DNA from: Zygaena filipendulae
Lineage: Eukaryota; Arthropoda; Insecta; Lepidoptera; Zygaenidae
Direction of reading: 5' to 3'
Assembly (NCBI GenBank): GCA_907165275.2
Contig: OU015664.1
Coordinates: 2,194,001-2,258,000, forward strand
Length of the DNA: 64,000 bases
The notes under the pieces were generated by a model, which made no database searches, was not told the DNA's origin, and was given only the letters and a program-made list of their open reading frames with translations. The first letter of the stretch is position 1; each line of letters opens with the position of its first letter. This document shows positions 39,874 through 51,420 of this stretch, one piece after another. The position numbers and the translations under genes are program-made.

Positions 39874-41601
39874 TTATTTCTCTACTTGCAACACCAGTCC
39901 AGCAGCAGAGATATTATCCCCAGCTCCAGCAGTAAACTGTGCCTCTGTACAGATCAAGACAGGTGCAATGCATATTTCAACATCATCACCGTCCAACACC
40001 TCCTGCCAACACGCCACTGGGTTATTGGGCTCGAAGAACACTCTATTAGTGTTATTGTTATTGGTGCTGGTTGAGAAACTATCATCCAATAACAACTTGG
40101 ATTTGTCTAAGGCAATATTTTGGCTGTTGCATACTATTCTATGAGCAGTCAACGAAGCCTTAGCAGCAGCAGCTGCAGTCCGCTTCCATTCAGAGTTCTT
40201 CACAGTCAAAATTGCTTGATAAGCTAATGTGTGGACATGGATACGAGATAGTTTTCTCTTACTTCCGTGCTTTTTGTTAATATTTCTAATTATTTGGAAT
40301 GTCTTTCTCATTTGATCTAAAGCTGTAGCCACTCTTGGATTTGAATCAGCCACGACAATAACTTTTCCATGTTCAAGTACACTGTTTAGGTTGGACAGTT
40401 CCTGCTCATTCATACCTACAGAGTCCACATATGGCAATACTTTAGTTGTAAGATGCAAAAGTAGCTCTAATTCCACATAGCTTGCCATTTCAAAATGTGT
40501 TAAAGTATTCATAGGTTGTGCTATAAGTTGTCTCTTAACTAAATCTAGTCTTGCTTCTCTCAAGCCTGTAATGCAGAAATTTAAAATTGTTATTGATGAT
40601 TTTTCAACTAATGTTATTAACAAAAATATAAGCAAGTTTTAATAATAATAAATTCACAAACCATAATCACTTCCATCTCTAAATGGATAATTGTCCATCA
40701 TCTGCAGTCCACTGATGACCAGCAGATTGGGATTAAAATCAGGCAAATGTTTATTGAACTCCTCCAGAGCACTAAGCATTGGATTGTTTTCGTCATTATG
40801 TAGGATATATCTGTTGGCTCTAGGTGCTTGGTATTCACCGAACTTCTCGTTGGCTTTATATTCTAATATCATATGGATATCATCCTTCACTTCCTCTGTG
40901 TTACCATCTCCAACAATTTTGATTTCTTCGGGGAAGTATTTTTTTAATTTACTACTAATTTTTGCAGCCATCATGACCTTCCATCCTTCAATGAAGAATC
41001 TTTTCGCCATCAATGGTGCATTGCCTCCGAGTGCCCATCGTGAATCTGGCAACTTTATAGCCTGTTCGACCAAATGGTCAAAGAGCTTTGAACTAGACAT
41101 AAACCTCCTGTAAATTACAAAATATATTTCATTGAATAACTGTATACAGGCATCTATCAGTTGCTTTCACTGCCAGCCATAATTATAAATAAATAATAAA
41201 CATCTAGTTCAAAATTGCATTTAGTACGAAAAATTGTTTGAATTTGATATTATGTCAAGTACATACTCTGTAGCAGCGCCATGTTTGAAGAAGTAAGAAA
41301 AGCTCCTCAAAAATGCCTCCTTAGTAGCTAAGTTGTCGGAATGTTGCGGGCTTCCTTTCATGTCGTTGGGATTTAACAGTGAGGTTGCGTTCACGAATAA
41401 GTCGTGGCAGGCGCCATAACCAAGTGCCACTTTAGGCTGACGATGCCCTGCTCCTACCTTATGCTCACTTTCCAAAATCAACAGGTGTTCTTTCACAGGA
41501 GACAATCGTATATCTACAAACTCATTGTTCCGGTAGTAGACCGCGTAAAATACGATACAGAACGATAAAATAGAACCCAACTTCAACGGTGTGCCGGCCA
41601 T
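39874..41601 (-). CDS. ADPGK: ADP-dependent glucokinase (3 exons)
   Basis: Exons 41601-41267, 41107-40662 and 40565-39874 join in phase to 490 aa, against about 497 in human. It phosphorylates glucose with ADP instead of ATP and belongs to the ribokinase-like fold; animal forms are tied to the ER. The N-terminus has a hydrophobic signal/anchor (LGSILSFCIVFYAVYY, residues 7-22). Conserved blocks: VALGYGACHDLFVN, the exon 1/2 junction AATERFMSSS, ALGGNAPLMAKRF, ILEYKANEKFGEYQAPRANR, LLVISGLQMMDNYPF, SVGMNEQELSNL, RIHVHTLAYQ. The catalytic GxGD motif is GAGDNISAAGL with Asp477. All key blocks are present, so it should be active. It is convergent with C1D. Confidence 0.95.
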
Positions 41602-41848
41602 TATCTATGAATTACTTATCTTTACAAAATGTAAACTGGAATGCATTAATGACTGTAGATTTTATTACTCTCCACGTCACCTCATTTTATTATGTTATAG
41701 TTGCGTAAATATAGGTACCTAATTTAGATACGATCATACGCTTGCGATTCGACTTCAAGTTTTTTACTTTTGAGCACAAACTACATAAAGATACTCTTTT
41801 GAGTTTTGACCGATTTGACATTTGATTTACAAGTAGGTTATTAGCTCA
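41602..41848. promoter_or_regulatory. ADPGK upstream region
   Basis: This is the 250 bp between the ADPGK start and the foldback repeats. It has TTTGACATTTGAT words but no clear TATA box. Confidence 0.3.
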
Positions 41849-42350
41849 GTGTGTGTGTTCCGTGGGTTTGGGCGCAGGTGTGCGTTCCGTGGCTTCGCAC
41901 GAATGCACTCGAACGCGTTCGAGCGCGCTCGATACCCGTTCTGTGGCTTGGTTAAATTTTACTCTGACAGCTGTCAGAGCGTAGTTTCACCCGTTCCGTG
42001 GCTCAGAGTGCAGCAATCAAACAACCATCTCCGAAGCAGGTTAATTTTCACTCTGACAGCTATGTATTGTTTAAAAAGTGTCAAAGTTTGCGCCAAAAAC
42101 CGGATTCGTCAAAAAGAAATTAATCGGAGTTCTTACGAACAAAGGGGAGGTGTCGTAATCACAAAAAGTTTATAATTGGATGTAAAACAGTCTTATTTGC
42201 AATGTGAGTTGAGAGAAAACCAATGGCGCCAAAAATTTCAAATATTTTGAGGTTATAAAAACAACTCGATCGTTCTGTGGCTTGGTTGCAACTCAAACGA
42301 GTGAAATTTTAACCGAACAACTGCGCCCAAATCCACGGAACGCACACCAA
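41849..42350. repeat. Inverted-repeat element with repeated GTTCCGTGGCTTGG words
   Basis: GTGTTCCGTGGGTTTGGGCG, CAG at 41855 is the inverse of CTGCGCCCAAATCCACGGAA at 42321. Variants of TTC(C/T)GTGGCTTGG recur near 41890, 41940, 41995, 42273 and (inverted) 42347. CTGACAGCTGTCAG at 41965 is a perfect palindrome. Confidence 0.6.
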
Positions 42351-42580
42351 GCCACAGAACGATCGAGTTGTTTTTATAACCTCAAAATATTTGAAATTTC
42401 AGGCGCCATTTGTTTTCTCTCAACTCACATTGCGAATAAGACGGTATTCATCCAATTATAAACTTATTGTGACTACGACACCTCCTCTTTGTTCGTAAGA
42501 ACTCCGATTGATTTCTTTTTCGACTAATCCGGTTTTTGGCGCAAACTTTGACACTTCTCATACAATACATGGCGCTTCCC
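42062..42580. repeat. Large foldback, arms about 225-235 bp, loop about 60 bp
   Basis: The left arm 42062-42285 (ATGTATTGT, GTGTCAAAGTTTGCGCCAAA, GAACAAAGGGGAGGTGTCGT, GCAATGTGAGTTGAGAGAAA, ACAACTCGATCGTTCTGTGG) is mirrored at 42347-42580. Identity is roughly 90 percent. It overlaps the GTTCCGTGG element. Confidence 0.85.
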
Positions 42581-42861
42581 CCCCCAAACTTAACAAAAAA
42601 GTAATTTGTTAAGCGCTCTCCACATTCGCGCGTGGTTCGCGCGCGCGAATGGTGGCGAATGGTTAACTAAGGTGAATTAAGAATACCGAGGGCTTTATTG
42701 GAATCTGTGCTTAGTTCACCCAGGTGCACAAAGTCTACCGTGCGTAGCACTTAATGTACCCAGGGGATTTTCTCCAGGTGAAATAAGTCTACCGAGGGAA
42801 TTTTTTTTAGTCCGTCTTGTAGATTAATTAAAAATATTGGACACATATTTTTCCTTTTTTT

Positions 42862-43465
42862 AACCGACTCCCAAAAAAGGAGGAGGTTCTCAATTCGTCT
42901 GAATGTTTTTTTTTTATGTATGTTCACCGATTACTCGAAGACGGTTGAACCGATTTGGAAATCTTTTTTTATTTGAAAAGGTATACTGCAACTTAGGTCC
43001 CATTGCCACCAAATCGGGATCTGATGATGGGATCTTGAAGAAATCGAGGGAACGCTTCAAAAATTATAGGCACACCTATAGGTGTAAAGTAAATCGTTCA
43101 TTTGCTTTCGGAAAGCAAAATTTTAAGAAGTGGAACTGATGATGAAGGCCACAGATGGTCATCGGAACTACTCAATAATAGGTATTTCACAGGTTCCGAT
43201 TCATTAACTTTAATGTGTTTTCTAAACAATTTATGCTCGTCACAATGTATATGGTGAAGTGGAACTGATGGTGAAGTACCAGGAGAACTTCTCAAAAATT
43301 AACGTCCCTGCATCGGGAAAAGCAATATTTTGTAAAAGGTGATGAGCAGTTGACATAAGGCTACTGTAACTTAGATAAATTACAAACACACATTAAATTA
43401 CACTGAAAAGCGAGAAGTAAACAAAATTTTAACAAAAAAATAAAAACCGACTTCCAAAAACACAA
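42862..43465 (+). repeat. Family C repeat (ACCGACTYCCAAAAA), copy 1
   Basis: It starts TTAACCGACTCCCAAAAAAG, GAGGAGGTTCTC, and runs through GGGATCTGATGATGGGATC, CATTTGCTTTCGGAAAGCAA, GATGGTCATCGGAACTACTC to AAAACCGACTTCCAAAAAC. The short frames inside are not genes. Confidence 0.65.
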
Positions 43466-43469
43466 AACT

Positions 43470-43762
43470 AAAAAGCTAAAAATAACAAAATACCGATTTA
43501 ATCCAACAGACAAAAATACACGTAATACTTTTATTGGTTTGTGCTACCACTTTTCGATATGAAGTCGGTGACAAGCCAAGTATGGTGTAGGTAGTACTCC
43601 CGCCACGAGCTCATGGTGAGCTGTACATTGTACAACCCGAGTGGGCAGACGTAAGCGGGCTTGGCACCGAATTCAAATCAAAAAGTGGTAGCACAAACCA
43701 ATAACAGTGTTACGCGTATTTTTGTCTATTGGATTAAATCGGTATTTTGTTATTTTTAGGTG
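43470..43762. repeat. Inverted-repeat MITE (family D), copy 1
   Basis: AAAAATAACAAAATACCGAT, TTAATCCAACAGACAAAAAT at the left is inverted at 43713-43762. Inner arms TTGGTTTGTGCTACCACTTT and AAAGTGGTAGCACAAACCAA also pair. A relative lies at 46000-46300. Confidence 0.75.
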
Positions 43763-44028
43763 TTTGGTAAACCAATCAGTGGTACTGGTAGCACAAACCA
43801 ATAATAATATCTCTGTATATTTATTATTTTCATTTACCTATTTAAAAAATCATAAAATACGTGTCTATTGTTCTTTTTATTTTCAAACTGAATTTTTATT
43901 TTCAAAAGTCGTCAACAAACAACATCCCACCGCGGCGCGGGTGAAACCGCGAGGAACAGCTAATATATAATATAATACCATATATTATGTAGGTATGTAC
44001 CTACCTACCTGTAGATATTAATCGCGAT

Positions 44029-44286
44029 GTGAACTTTGCAAGTTGCAAATTTCGAAATGCGCCATACAGCATACTCCGAATCAGGCCAGCAGGTCGTCCA
44101 CCTCCCAAAAAGGAAGGACGCGACGGTACGAGTAATACCTCTAGTGGTGTATCACTCGTGTCAGAAGGATTGCAGAGTGCATTTAACGTGGCCTCTGCGG
44201 CCATCTGTAAAATCAATAAAGCTCGAAAAACGCGGGTTTCATACCCTGGATCTGGAACTTCATGTGGCAATTTTTCAGGTAGGTAG
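44029..44286 (+). other. Orphan open frame ending at a splice-donor-like site
   Basis: An 85-codon frame (MNFASCKFRNAPYSILRIRP, then GLQSAFNVASAAICKINKAR) ends next to TTTTTCAGGTAGGT. It is less AT-rich than its surroundings and reads like protein, but the minus strand is also open over the same bases. I recognise no domain. It may be a captured exon or transposon debris. Confidence 0.2.
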
Positions 44287-45379
44287 GTACCTATAGGTAG
44301 GTAAATAATGTAAGTTTATTGTAGAAATGCAGCATACAAACGGCCAGTGTTTTGTATTATGCCGAGATCAGAAAACGTCGTGCTATTTGCTAGGTTAGGT
44401 TAAGTTTGACCTTGACCACAACAAAGTGAAATGGTAACAGATTTTCATGTGCGAGCCACCGCATCGCATTTTCTGCTCAGGGGCGGATCCAGGGGGGTGG
44501 CACTGGGGGCAATTGCCCCCCCCTGAAGACCTAAATAGGTACCTACTTTAATTAGACCTTAGAAAACTCTTCGCAAGCTTGTGGCTTTTCACCAAAGTTT
44601 CATCGTAATTTGAATAGAAATATGCGAATGAACCTGAATGAACGAACAAATATTCATTTTTAAAACTCTATAAATTATTAGTTCGTAACGAACCCCTATG
44701 GAAGTTTGTATCTATTATTGTAAAACAAACAAAAAATCTGTCAATTCTTTCTCGTTAAAACAAATTTTCTGGTTTGAAACTACGTGCCGTATGGTATATT
44801 TCTTATTTAAAAGGAGAAGTTTCTGTGTTTGGCTGTATATATGTTTTTAAAATTATCCTTATTATGTAGTTTCTCTATCCCTTTTCTTTAACTTCATCCA
44901 ACATGCAACATCAACAGACTTGGAAGTAAGCTATTGTGATTTCACTTCCCAAAACTAGTTGGTACCTAACTCTTCTACTTTTTTCCATGTTCAAAGCAAA
45001 TCTATCCATATTATTTATTTATATTATGTTATATGTAACTGACGAACTAAATGGAATTAATAGAATTTCGATTTTATTCCCCGTCATATTGTACCTCTGT
45101 GCTCAAAAAATAGCCGACGACTTTTATCACGTGCGGTGCGCGATGAATTCGATTTGGAAAAAATTTTGGGCAAATTTCCAAAATTTATCAAATTTTTCTT
45201 CTGTTGACTGTAAATTTTAAAAACTTCTATGGTCAAAAACATCTTTTTTTTTTCAATAGTACCTATTTTTCCGTAATCTCGTCATATGGACGAAAATTAT
45301 TCACTTCTCTGAGTTTTCTGCGTTATTTCCCAAATTTTCTCCTCATTTTACTAATCCAAGGAGTAACCTTCTCCTTTTT

Positions 45380-45565
45380 GTCTACGCCGATGTGTGCTGT
45401 ATGAATCTGACAGAAGAGTAACGCGATAAGTTGGAGCGGCTGCAAAATGTGTGTGCCTTACATATTCGCCAGACGCACTACACATATTCTTTGTACCATC
45501 TTGGTACTGGGGGATCCCAAATCACCGACTTACTTCAAAGAAAGTTTCAGATTGCTTTATGTCGG
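45380..45565 (+). pseudogene. Jockey-like reverse transcriptase C-terminal fragment
   Basis: Plus-strand reading gives YADVC, then after a stop DKLERLQNVCALHIRQTHYT and a following HLGTGGSQITDLLQRKFQIA. The LxxLQNxC motif is typical of the region after the Jockey reverse transcriptase. It is short, with stops, and dead. Confidence 0.5.
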
Positions 45566-45999
45566 TCGTGAAGCTACGTCAGGTAGTTAGGTAGTTCTTT
45601 GTTCTTCTGATCACGAAACACGTTTTTATCATATCACATGTGCACCTCTGATGGTATTTTTCCTCAGTTTAGTAAAAAAATCGCTATTAATCATAACACT
45701 TCCCATTATTTTCCTATCACTTTATAGATACAAAGCTACAAAATTTTAATTTAAAGTTGTTAATTCAGGTCAGATTCACTGGAACGTAAATTTTTCATTT
45801 TTTACTTTTATCTGTTGTAGGCTTGTAGCTTCCATGTAGATTATTTTATGCATGACAGTACAAGTTAAAAATAATGAAATACGAAAAAAACTTTGATTTT
45901 ACAGAGAATCGTACTGAAAAACCGCTATACCTACCTAAGCTCAATCGTTTTCGACATCACATTTTTTTTAAATATGAAAAACATACAACTAAAAAGCTA

Positions 46000-46300
46000 A
46001 AAATAACAAAATACCGACTTAATCCGTCCGATTTAAATTCGGTGCCAAGCCCGCTTACGTCTGCCCACTTGGGTTGTTCAGCTCACAACGAGCTCGTGGC
46101 GGGACTGGACTTAGCCCATATACCTACGCCATATTTGGCTTGTCACCGACTTCAAATAGTAATAGTAGTCAAGTGGTAGAATAAACCAATAATAACTACT
46201 GGTACTGGTATAATAACTACTGGTAATAACTACCAAAAACAAACTTACGTGTATTTTTGTCTGTTGGATAAAATCGATATTTTGTTATTTTTAGTTTTTT
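46000..46300. repeat. Family D MITE, copy 2
   Basis: CTAAAAATAACAAAATACCG, ACTTAATCCG at the left; TTTTTGTCTGTTGGATAAAA, TCGATATTTTGTTATTTTTA at the right. The centre (TTCGGTGCCAAGCCCGCTTA, CGTCTGCCCACTTGGGTTG) is inverted relative to copy 1. Confidence 0.65.
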
Positions 46301-46309
46301 AGTTTTGTG

Positions 46310-46832
46310 TTGTTGGAAATCGGTTTTAATTTTTTTGTTAAAATTTTGTTTATTTCTTGCTTTCAAGTGAGTCCGTTTGTAATTTATCTAAGTTACAATA
46401 GCCTAATGTCAATTGCTCATCGCCTTTTACAAAATACTGCTTTTACCGACGGGACGACAGGGACGTTGATTGTTGAGGAGTTCTCCTGGTACGTCATCAT
46501 CAGTTCTATTTTACCATATACATTGTGACGAGCATAAATTATTAAGGAACCATATTAAGGTTAACGAATCGGAACTCGTGAAATACCTTTTATTGAGTAG
46601 TTCCGATGACCATCTGTGGTCTTCATCATCAGTTTCACTTCTTCAAATTTTGCTTTCCAAAAGCAAATAAACGATTTACTATAAACAATACAAAAATCGC
46701 TATAGGTGTGTCTGTAATTTTTGAAGAGTTCTCTCGATTTCTCCATGATTCGATCGTCAGGTTCTCGATTTGGTGACAATGGGACCAACTTGGGAGTATA
46801 CCCTTTCAAACAACAAAATCAATTTTCTAAAT
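46310..46832 (-). repeat. Family C repeat, copy 2 (inverted)
   Basis: It is the reverse complement of the 42862-43465 copy: CATATACATTGTGACGAGCA, TAGTTCCGATGACCATCTGT, TTTGCTTTCCAAAAGCAAAT. Confidence 0.65.
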
Positions 46833-47228
46833 CGGTCCAATCGAAACCCGTGAAATACGTATTATTGTTGAGTAGTTCCGATGACCACTTGTGGTCTTCA
46901 TGATCAGTTCCACTTCTTCAAATTTTGCTTTCCGAAAGCAAATGAACGATTTACTATAAAAAATACCCAAATCGCTATAGGTGTGCCTATTATTTTTGAA
47001 GAGTTCCCACGATTTCCCCAAGATCTTTTGAGGATAATAAAGATTCTTAAACCATAAGATCCCATCATCAGATCCCGACTTGGTGGCATTAGGACCTAAT
47101 TGGGAGTATACGATTTCAAACAAAAAATGAATTTTCGAAATCGGTCCAACCCTAGCTTCGAGTAATATTAAAAAAAAAAACATACAGCCGAATGCGTAAC
47201 CTCCTCCTTTTTGGAAGTCGGTTAAAAA
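46833..47228 (-). repeat. Family C repeat, copy 3 (inverted)
   Basis: It follows copy 2 directly: GAGTAGTTCCGATGACCACT, CTTTCCGAAAGCAAATGAAC, ending CCTCCTCCTTTTTGGAAGTC, GGTT. The 139-codon minus-strand frame across it is a repeat by-product. Confidence 0.65.
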
Positions 47229-47264
47229 ATCGCGAAACATACACACAGATAATACCGTCTACCC

Positions 47265-47365
47265 AATGGTTAACTGGTAGAGAATGCCGCAAGGCATTAA
47301 GTTCGCCATTTGTACTTATCGTGCAATAAAGAATAAATAAATAAAATAAATAAATAAATAATATA
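47265..47365 (+). repeat. LINE 3' end with (AAATA)n tail
   Basis: ACTGGTAGAGAATGCCGCAA, GGCATTAAGTTCGCC and GTGCAATAAAGAATAAATAA are followed by a TAAATAAATAAATAA run. This layout is the usual 3' UTR of several insect LINEs. Confidence 0.65.
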
Positions 47366-48044
47366 ATACATACATAAGCTCAATTCAGATACTCTCAATA
47401 TGAGGCACTTAAATTTTTTTAATGGACTTTTTTGTCTATCCTGTTAATTCTAAAGAATTCATGGTGCAACCAAATTGCCCCCCCCTCTACCAAATCCTGG
47501 ATCCGCCCCTGTTTCTGCTCTGCCTCTATCTCAGATTCCAGAGAAGATGGAAAACTAGGGTTTCTCCCTCTGAACAGATGCGAGAAATCTACCTCTGGGT
47601 TATTATCTAAATATAAACAACAATTAGAAACTTAACTATTACCTACTCAAGCTTTTAATGGTGGATCTTATAATATTAATAAGTACCAACGTAAGTAGGT
47701 ACACAACACATATACGGTAAAAAAGACTCGACATGGTACTTACAAATTGCGCCCATATATGGTGTGGTCAAGGCACAGCTCATTGTTGCCGTCAAAATAT
47801 CGCGAAAGAAATCTCAGGCCTCAGCTGTATGGTGTTTGTGGTAACTCGTTTGTTACTGCATGTCATGTTACTCACTGGCGCCAGTTGTGAGTGGTGGCGA
47901 AGCGCGACGGGCAAAGGTGCAACCACTGTTATACTGACTGATTCGTTAATGAATCAGAAATAACTAATTGCAAGTATGAATGAAAATATTAAAGAATCTC
48001 TGACAGTTCAAGGGCACTGTGAAATCCATAACAGTATAACACAA

Positions 48045-48862
48045 TTAAAAAGAAACCGGACAAGTGCGAGTCGGTCTTGCCCACCGAGGGTTCCGTACAT
48101 AACCGCGCGTACCGTTGCTTAACCTCAATGATTGATGACGTACTTTTTTATTTTATTTTTACAATACAATATACTCTATTGCACCAAATTATTTTTACAA
48201 TATAAATATAATATAAATTAATTTCATGGCAAATAGGCGGCCTTATTGCTAGCAACAATTTTTTCAAGGCAACCTTGACGAGATAACACAGAATATATAT
48301 TAATACCAAAAGATTTCGGGGTGGGTGCAGGCTGATACCTTGTAAGATTATAATATTATTAAATATACATACATACATATTATGAAATAATAAATGTTTA
48401 TTTTTATTTTTATAAAGACTTCCTTTTTTATATTTAATTACAAAATATATAGTTTTCAGAGTTTTCCCTGTACCTACTTATAATAGGTAGGTATAAGACG
48501 GTATTACTTGCCTTTCATAGATCTAGATCATCGAAAAGTATCCTATAAATTTTTATTCCCTTGAGAGTGTCGAAATATACGTTTTTTGTTGTATAAACGG
48601 TCCTATCTCTTTTTTACGCTAACTTGAAGTTTGATTTTTCCCAGCTTCGAGAGACTGTAGAGTCTGTTGAACTGAGTATATATAATATAATACTATATAT
48701 TATTATTATATAGATTTAATCATTTCAACACGATACTCGTTACCTCGTTCCCGAGGTAAAGGGTAGGTAAAGTCTTGACAGTCAGACAGACGGACAAGAA
48801 AGTGATCCTATAAGGGATCCGTTTTTTTCCTTTTGAGGTTCCTACGGAACCCTAAAAAATCT
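48045..48862. repeat. Inverted-end repeat GGGTTCCGTA ... TACGGAACCC
   Basis: GTGCGAGTCGGTCTTGCCCA, CCGAGGGTTCCGTAC at the left and GGTTCCTACGGAACCCTAAA at the right are the two halves of a repeat common in moth genomes. GACAGACGGACAAGAAAGTG precedes the right end. The interior is AT-rich. Confidence 0.65.
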
Positions 48863-48892
48863 TGACACTGTTTTTTTTAAATATAATATAAT

Positions 48893-49165
48893 GTCGACTA
48901 AATTTTTTTAGTCCGGTTTGTAGATTTTACGTAATCAAATAATAATGGCGATATATTGAGCTGAAATTTTGAATTTCGCGTGACGTCACTATCCGGTGCA
49001 GTTTGTATGGGGCATCTAGTGGTTAATGACGTCACGAGCCGCCACCCTAAACTTTAATGTACCTATATTTTCATTAATTTGAAAAAGCAAAAAAAAACAT
49101 GTCCATTATTTTTTTATTTTCTAACGGACTAATTATAATTTTGATTTTCAAAAGTCTTCAACATC
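48893..49165. repeat. Family B MITE (CRE-bearing)
   Basis: CTAAATTTTTTTAGTCCGGT at the left, AAAAGTCTTCAACATCC at the right. Two palindromes: GCGTGACGTCACTATC and TAATGACGTCACGAGC. Confidence 0.8.
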
Positions 49166-49169
49166 CTAT

Positions 49170-49305
49170 TATGTTGTTATGTTTTCGCGCCTTAAATACT
49201 TAACCGATCATCGTGAAATGCATACTCGTAGGGTACTTTTCATCACGGAATTTCCTCGAGAACTCCGAAATTAAAGCGGGTGAAACTGCGGGATAACCTA
49301 GCTTA
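49170..49305 (-). repeat. Family A copy, inverted
   Basis: TTTTCGCGCCTTAAATACTT, GATCATCGTGAAATGCATAC and GCGGGTGAAACTGCGGGAT read in reverse order. Confidence 0.6.
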
Positions 49306-49429
49306 GCTAGTAAATAAATAATTCCACTTTATTAACCACTTTAACTCAACTATTATCGCCTCTGAGCTCTGTCTATAGAATAAATGAAGTAATTACCTAC
49401 CCAGTAGAATTCAGTCTTTCTCAAAGTGG

Positions 49430-50150
49430 ACGATATAACGCCCCCTGTGGACGTTGGAGACCTACAGGGGGTCGTTAAGGGGCCCAGAAAAAAATGGGGG
49501 GCATTGGCGTGGTTTAGGGGCGCTGGTTGATTTGTGATTTCATTTAGGTACTTTATATTTTAAAATTTACTAAAATTAAAACCTACCTGTTACTCAAGAT
49601 CGAATAATTATAGTTTATACCTCAGACTATTTATTTCGTCTGAGGTTCATACTAGCTGTCCCCCGCGATTTCATCCGCGGTAATTTCGGAGTTCCCGCGG
49701 AGGTTGCGGGAAAAAAGTACTCTATGTCTTTCAGTTCCCGAAGGAATTCCGGGATAAAAACTATCCTATCTTTTAAGTTGGACCATATTATAAATGGTTG
49801 CAAAATTTTATCAAAATCCGTGCAGTAGTTTCGGAGTCCATCGCGGACAAACAACGTGACACGTGATTTATATATATTAGATTTATTTCCTATCTATATT
49901 GTTTCTTTTAATTTGATAACAATACATTCTTAATATTATATAAAGTTGTATTATGATTGCTATCACTGGTAAAAATGTCTAGTTTAGAATGTCAGCTTAA
50001 ACACCAGAACCGACTAATGTTCTAAATTAATTAAGGTAATGAAATTGTGTTTTTTTTTTAAGTTTTAGGAGTGTATAAAAAATTGGGGGCGCTAAGAAAT
50101 AATTGATTTTCAAAGGGGGCGGTAAAAGAAATAAGTTTGAGAATCTCTGC
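49430..50150. repeat. Remnant with GGGGGCG ends around a family A copy
   Basis: TCTCAAAGTGGACGATATAA, CGCCCCC at the left and GGGGGCGGTAAAAGAAATAA, GTTTGAGAATCTCTGC at the right look like decayed inverted ends (hAT-like TTTCTCAAAG..). The family A copy at 49650-49885 (+) lies inside. Confidence 0.45.
49650..49885 (+). repeat. Family A copy with doubled body
   Basis: CCCGCGATTTCATCCGCGG, GAGTTCCCGCGGAGG, then a second GGAATTCCGGGATAAAAACT body and the CAGTAGTTTCGGAGTCCATC, ACACGTGATTTATATATATT tail. Confidence 0.6.
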
Positions 50151-50159
50151 AGTAGATGT

Positions 50160-50240
50160 ACCCACTGGTTGAGCATGTGATGTATGGACACGGGTACATC
50201 AGGGTTCGATGCCCGGTCCGAGTAGACCGTGACGACGCGA
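50160..50240 (+). repeat. tRNA-like SINE head
   Basis: An A-box-like TGGTTGAGCATGTG and a B-box GGTTCGATGCC (50203-50213) are 30-35 bases apart, followed by CGGTCCGAGTAGACCGTGAC. It is not a good cloverleaf, so it is a SINE head or tRNA relic. Confidence 0.5.
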
Positions 50241-50744
50241 CGCTGTAACGATCTTCGCCGAGATACCTACCTGCCTAACGAAAATTACCAATTATAAATT
50301 GTGTTTCGCTGACTTTTATATTATTTGCTGGTACTATAATGATGTCATTAATTTTATTATCATATTTATCTATTCTAACTAGCAAAGGCAGTTATTTAAA
50401 ATTGGGTGATTTTACCAGATTTATTTTAATTCAAATTTTTATATTAAGTATAGGTATATTATATGTATATTTTTATTATATTGTATGTATAGTCAAATAG
50501 TATTAATAATAACTTAATATTAGGTACTTTTTGGAAAATATGTAACTCTAAAAACATCGGGAAAGATCCGTTTGTAACTAAAATGAAATGAATTGCCTCT
50601 TATAAATCTGTCCACTAAAAGGTTGCCTGGGAGAAATCGCTTTGTATACCTTTTTTTTACTTTTACTTTATCTATCTATGAAATTCAACTATTTATGGCC
50701 GGGTCCAAAAATTGAGAAGTAACAGAAAACAGTTTATATAACTT

Positions 50745-51045
50745 TTTTTATGTCTACTCTTCTACGTGCATCTCCGAAACTACTCAATGAATTTTCACGG
50801 CTTTTAGTGGTAGAATAAGCTTAGCTTGAAGCAACACAGGTTTGTTTCATAAAAATCGTATGTTGCGGCAATTTAGACAATATCGTTATTAATTAAAGGT
50901 GTCAAACGCCATAATCATACCTACCTTTTATCCCGCTCTTATAGAATGATATCCCAATTACAAACATCCCAAAGTCTATAGGTATCTCCTAGAGTTACCG
51001 AAGGAATCCCGAAATACATGCGCGCATAGCCGCAGGGAACAGCTA
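50745..51045 (-). repeat. Family A variant copy, inverted
   Basis: ATCTCCGAAACTACTCAATG, AAGCAACACAGG and the end GCCGCAGGGAACAGCTAAT, in reverse order, match the family. Confidence 0.5.
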
Positions 51046-51084
51046 ATGTATTTATTAGAAAAGCTTAGATATACCTGTGGGTAT

Positions 51085-51420
51085 TTTCCGGGATATGAAA
51101 ATCAAAATTATATTACCTACCTAGTCCGTCAGAAAGATAAAAAAATAATAGAAACACGTATTTTTTTGCTTTTCCAAATTAATGGAAATAAACACAAATA
51201 AAGCGCATTAAAGTTCGGGGTGGGGGACTCGTGACGTCATTATTTGGTATAAGTCCAGTAGATACAAACTGCACCGGGTTGTAACGTCACACGAAATTTC
51301 AACTCAATGTACTTACCGCCGTTATTTTTTGATAAGGTACGTAAAACAAGAAAAAATACGTGTCCAATATTTTTTATTAACCTACACGACGAACTAAAAA
51401 AAAATTAGTCAAGTAGCCAA
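51085..51420. repeat. Family B MITE (CRE-bearing)
   Basis: TTCCGGGATATGAAAATCAA and AGTCCGTCAGAAAGA at the left, CACGACGAACTAAAAAAAAA at the right. Sites: CGTGACGTCATTATTT and TAACGTCACACG, the second one decayed. Confidence 0.72.

Larger units (their letters stand above)
42795..43925. repeat. Family B MITE split by later insertions
   Basis: The left part 42795-42860 (TTTAGTCCGTCTTGTAGATT, GGACACATATTTTTCC) and the right part 43815-43925 (ATACGTGTCTATTGTTC, TCAAAAGTCGTCAACAA) belong to one copy. Between them are a family C repeat and another MITE. The CRE core is lost. Confidence 0.6.
44478..47511. mobile_element. hAT-type transposon, 3.03 kb, internally filled with other repeats
   Basis: The inverted ends are CAGGGGCGGATCCAGG and CCTGGATCCGCCCCTG, with C-rich inner repeats (GGGGGCAATTGCCCCCC / AAATTGCCCCCCCC). 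Identical 8-bp flanks TTTCTGCT lie at 44470-44477 and 47512-47519. No hAT transposase frame is seen. The interior holds a LINE fragment (45380-45560), a family D MITE (46000-46300) and two family C copies (46310-47225). Confidence 0.9.

Noticed and set aside
46827..47246. 139-codon minus-strand ORF
   Set aside because: It spans a family C repeat whose other copies do not keep the frame, so it is repeat sequence and not a gene.
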